Shown here in pieces: positions 6,036 to 7,022 of a stretch of 7,022 nt of DNA. The DNA is taken from positions 1 through 7,022 of the forward strand of contig JAHFUU010000126.1 of assembly GCA_023264915.1 (NCBI GenBank). The letters are read 5' to 3'. A program made the translations under genes and the position numbers. Below the pieces are notes generated by a model. The model searched no databases and was not told the origin of the DNA. It was given only the letters and a program-made list of their open reading frames with translations. This DNA comes from Microthrixaceae bacterium (lineage in GTDB: Bacteria; Actinomycetota; Acidimicrobiia; Acidimicrobiales; Acidimicrobilacustridaceae). How positions within the stretch are numbered: the stretch's first letter is position 1; each line of letters begins with the position of its first letter.

Positions 6036-6563
6036 TCAGCTGACCGTGATCTCGAACGTGAGGCGCTTGGCGAACTGGGTGTTCTCGGGTGCAACCGAGG
6101 TCCGCGTACCGCACCGGTAGCAATCCAACATCGTGACCGTCGTCTTCCCGACCTTCTTCGCTTTGAACTTGAACTCGACCTGACCTCCCTGACCAGGCTT
6201 GGGTTCTGGCGAGTCGTACTTCATCGTGTGACCCTCCTCCTTCACGAAGGAGTCATCTGGCGCGGAGACGATCATCCAGTTGTCCCCGATGGAAGGGTTC
6301 TGGTCCAACCTGATCGCAAACGTCTCGCCCACCACCACGCGGATCTCGGTCTGGTCCTCCTTGAACACCTTCTTCGCTGGCTGCCCGCTGCCATCGGTCG
6401 CTTGCTCGACCGAGCCATCGCTGGGCACGTCTGCGGACCTGGTGCAGCCTGCGAGGATGATGATGATGATGACCGACAGGGCGCACAGGGCACGCCCAGC
6501 CCTACCGGTGGCCACAAGTGAGGCATCTGTTGGGGGTGAACCAACTGGAGCGGGGGAAGCCAT
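6036..6563 (-). CDS. Lipoprotein with chagasin-like (I42) protease inhibitor domain
   Basis: This is a predicted membrane-anchored lipoprotein of 175 residues. The N-terminus has basic residues, a hydrophobic run at about 25-36 that includes five consecutive isoleucines (32-36), and the lipobox LAGC with the lipidated C40. A polar Ser/Gly/Asp-rich linker (41-62) precedes one globular domain. That domain has two landmarks of the chagasin/ICP fold, which inhibits papain-like cysteine proteases: NPSIGDNW at 89-96 (family pattern NPTTGYxW) and GQGG at 124-127, followed by a beta strand rich in K and V (GKTTV). The third inhibitor loop usually carries RPW/RPF after a YxR strand; here that place holds LDCYRCGTR, a CxxC at 148-151. 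The ATG start has only AGG seven bases upstream. A GTG at 6513-6515 would give a shorter signal peptide but has no SD, and an in-frame TTG lies at 6630-6632. No target protease is nearby. The lipoprotein call is firm, the inhibitor call is moderate. Confidence 0.8.
   Translation of the reverse strand: MASPAPVGSPPTDASLVATGRAGRALCALSVIIIIILAGCTRSADVPSDGSVEQATDGSGQPAKKVFKEDQTEIRVVVGETFAIRLDQNPSIGDNWMIVSAPDDSFVKEEGHTMKYDSPEPKPGQGGQVEFKFKAKKVGKTTVTMLDCYRCGTRTSVAPENTQFAKRLTFEITVS
6456..6470 (-). repeat. Five-unit trinucleotide repeat in the lipoprotein signal peptide
   Basis: GAT is repeated five times in a row on the plus strand, giving five ATC isoleucine codons in the hydrophobic core of the lipoprotein signal peptide. 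A one-unit gain or loss would keep the frame and change the core by one residue. Isoleucine runs coded by a single codon are unusual in GC-rich genomes, where Leu, Ala and Val normally fill signal peptides. Confidence 0.9.
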
Positions 6564-6569
6564 AGGGAG

Positions 6570-6598
6570 ACCTGCTTTCGCGGTGATGTGCCTCCTTT
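6570..6598 (-). promoter_or_regulatory. Unusual ribosome-binding region of the lipoprotein gene
   Basis: A textbook AAAGGAGG lies at 6591-6598 on the minus strand, but the chosen ATG is 27 bases away and no ATG, GTG or TTG stands at the usual distance. Between them is a hairpin, ACCGC-GAAA-GC(A)GGT (6570-6584), five base pairs with one bulged A and a GAAA tetraloop. It contains the weak AGG that has proper spacing to the ATG. Folding would bring the strong SD within about 12 bases of the start. The sequence elements are seen; a role for the fold is inferred. Confidence 0.4.
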
Positions 6599-6655
6599 GA
6601 CGAACCCCGCCGGGTCGAGGTTCCCGGACCAACCTAGTTCGCCGAGAGCACCCCG

Positions 6656-6673
6656 CGACCTGGCCGAAGGTCG
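6656..6673 (-). terminator. Hairpin after the thioesterase stop
   Basis: CGACCT (6656-6661) and AGGTCG (6668-6673) are perfect complements around a six-base loop, starting about 18 bases after the thioesterase stop on the minus strand. The short stem and missing T-run make it a weak terminator candidate. A second inverted repeat, GAACC (6602-6606) with GGTTC (6619-6623), lies closer to the lipoprotein start. I found no convincing promoter in this 128-base gap. Confidence 0.3.
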
Positions 6674-6691
6674 AGATGGAGCAACGGCAGA

Positions 6692-7022
6692 TCAGGACGG
6701 GGGAGCAGGCGGCACCTCGACCTCACGGACGAACATGACCTGGTTGGCAACCGCGACCAAGCCGTGGTCACACCACAGGTCGGCCTCGGTGAACACATAG
6801 CCTTGGTCGAACCATCTGGCACGGAAGTCGGCGAGAACCCACTCGCTGGTGGGGTGGTCCAAGAAGTTCACGGTCATCTCCAAAGACACCGCCCCCAAGA
6901 GCGGATCCCCGGGACGGGAACGGACCCACAATGCAGTAGCCGGCAGATCGGCGATGGTCAGCAGCGCCAGCGGATCCAGGCGCCCTTGCTCGTCGACAGG
7001 TGGGACGAGGTACCTGTTCCAG
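6692..7022 (-). CDS. Acyl-CoA thioesterase family protein, C-terminal part
   Basis: The reading frame is open from the right edge to a TGA at 6692-6694, giving the last 109 residues of a longer protein. The fragment contains DPLALLTIADLPATALW, then GAVSLEMTVNFL, ADFRARWFDQGYVFTEADLW and LVAVANQVMFVR. This is the order found in the second hotdog domain of the TesB-like double-hotdog thioesterases, which hydrolyse acyl-CoA to free fatty acid and CoA. Aligned by eye with E. coli TesB, fragment residues D25, S46 and Q94 fall where D204, T228 and Q278 form the catalytic site, so the second half of the active site seems intact. The tail VEVPPAPPS is a short Pro-rich end. The N-terminal hotdog and the start lie outside the window. 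Internal TTG or ATG codons should not be taken as starts, since conserved sequence precedes them. The substrate is unknown. Confidence 0.8.
   Translation of the reverse strand, partial: WNRYLVPPVDEQGRLDPLALLTIADLPATALWVRSRPGDPLLGAVSLEMTVNFLDHPTSEWVLADFRARWFDQGYVFTEADLWCDHGLVAVANQVMFVREVEVPPAPPS

Noticed and set aside
6564..6632. Longer lipoprotein form starting at an upstream TTG
   Set aside because: It would add an Arg-rich segment to an already long n-region and would make the AAAGGAGG part of the coding sequence; the TTG has no clear SD.
6692..6931. Stand-alone 79-residue gene starting at a TTG
   Set aside because: The same frame stays open to the window edge and the upstream residues (DPLALLTIADLP) belong to the thioesterase family, so this is the tail of a longer gene.
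1..7022. CRISPR arrays, tRNA or rRNA genes, insertion sequences, phage or toxin-antitoxin genes
   Set aside because: I looked for regularly spaced repeats, cloverleaf-like patterns, transposase motifs and terminal inverted repeats and saw none.

Overview
The window reads as ordinary chromosomal DNA from a high-GC bacterium (about 60% GC by eye). An actinobacterium, perhaps a deep-branching lineage such as Acidimicrobiia, is the best guess. This rests on GC-biased codons, GTG starts, strong Shine-Dalgarno sequences, a thioesterase tail of a type I associate with actinobacteria, and an actinobacterial-looking MetF. No rRNA or marker gene is present, so the assignment is an inference.

Every supported gene lies on the minus strand, so transcription runs from high to low coordinates. 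In that order they are: the C-terminal part of a double-hotdog acyl-CoA thioesterase (cut by the right edge); a small lipoprotein with a chagasin-like (I42) cysteine-protease-inhibitor domain; metF (5,10-methylenetetrahydrofolate reductase); a 1091-residue GH38 alpha-mannosidase of the cytosolic MAN2C1 class; icd (NADP-type isocitrate dehydrogenase of the E. coli family); and the first ten codons of another gene, possibly an aldehyde dehydrogenase, cut by the left edge. No plus-strand gene is supported; long plus-strand reading frames are antisense shadows of the GC-rich genes.

The genes do not form one pathway: one-carbon metabolism, mannoside breakdown, the TCA cycle, acyl-CoA hydrolysis and an envelope inhibitor sit side by side with gaps of 95 to about 210 bases. 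They probably form several transcription units that share a direction. No stretch over 300 bases lacks a gene. The gaps are rich in structure: tandem GC hairpins after icd, an 11-bp-period direct repeat over a candidate icd promoter, a cluster of inverted repeats between metF and the mannosidase gene, a bulged stem-loop between the lipoprotein gene and metF, and a 12-nt tandem repeat that supplies the metF ribosome-binding site and start codon.

I do not see a convincing new multi-gene system. The most unusual item is the lipoprotein: a chagasin-like domain with a CxxC motif near where the third inhibitor loop should be, and a signal peptide whose hydrophobic core is encoded by a five-unit trinucleotide repeat.
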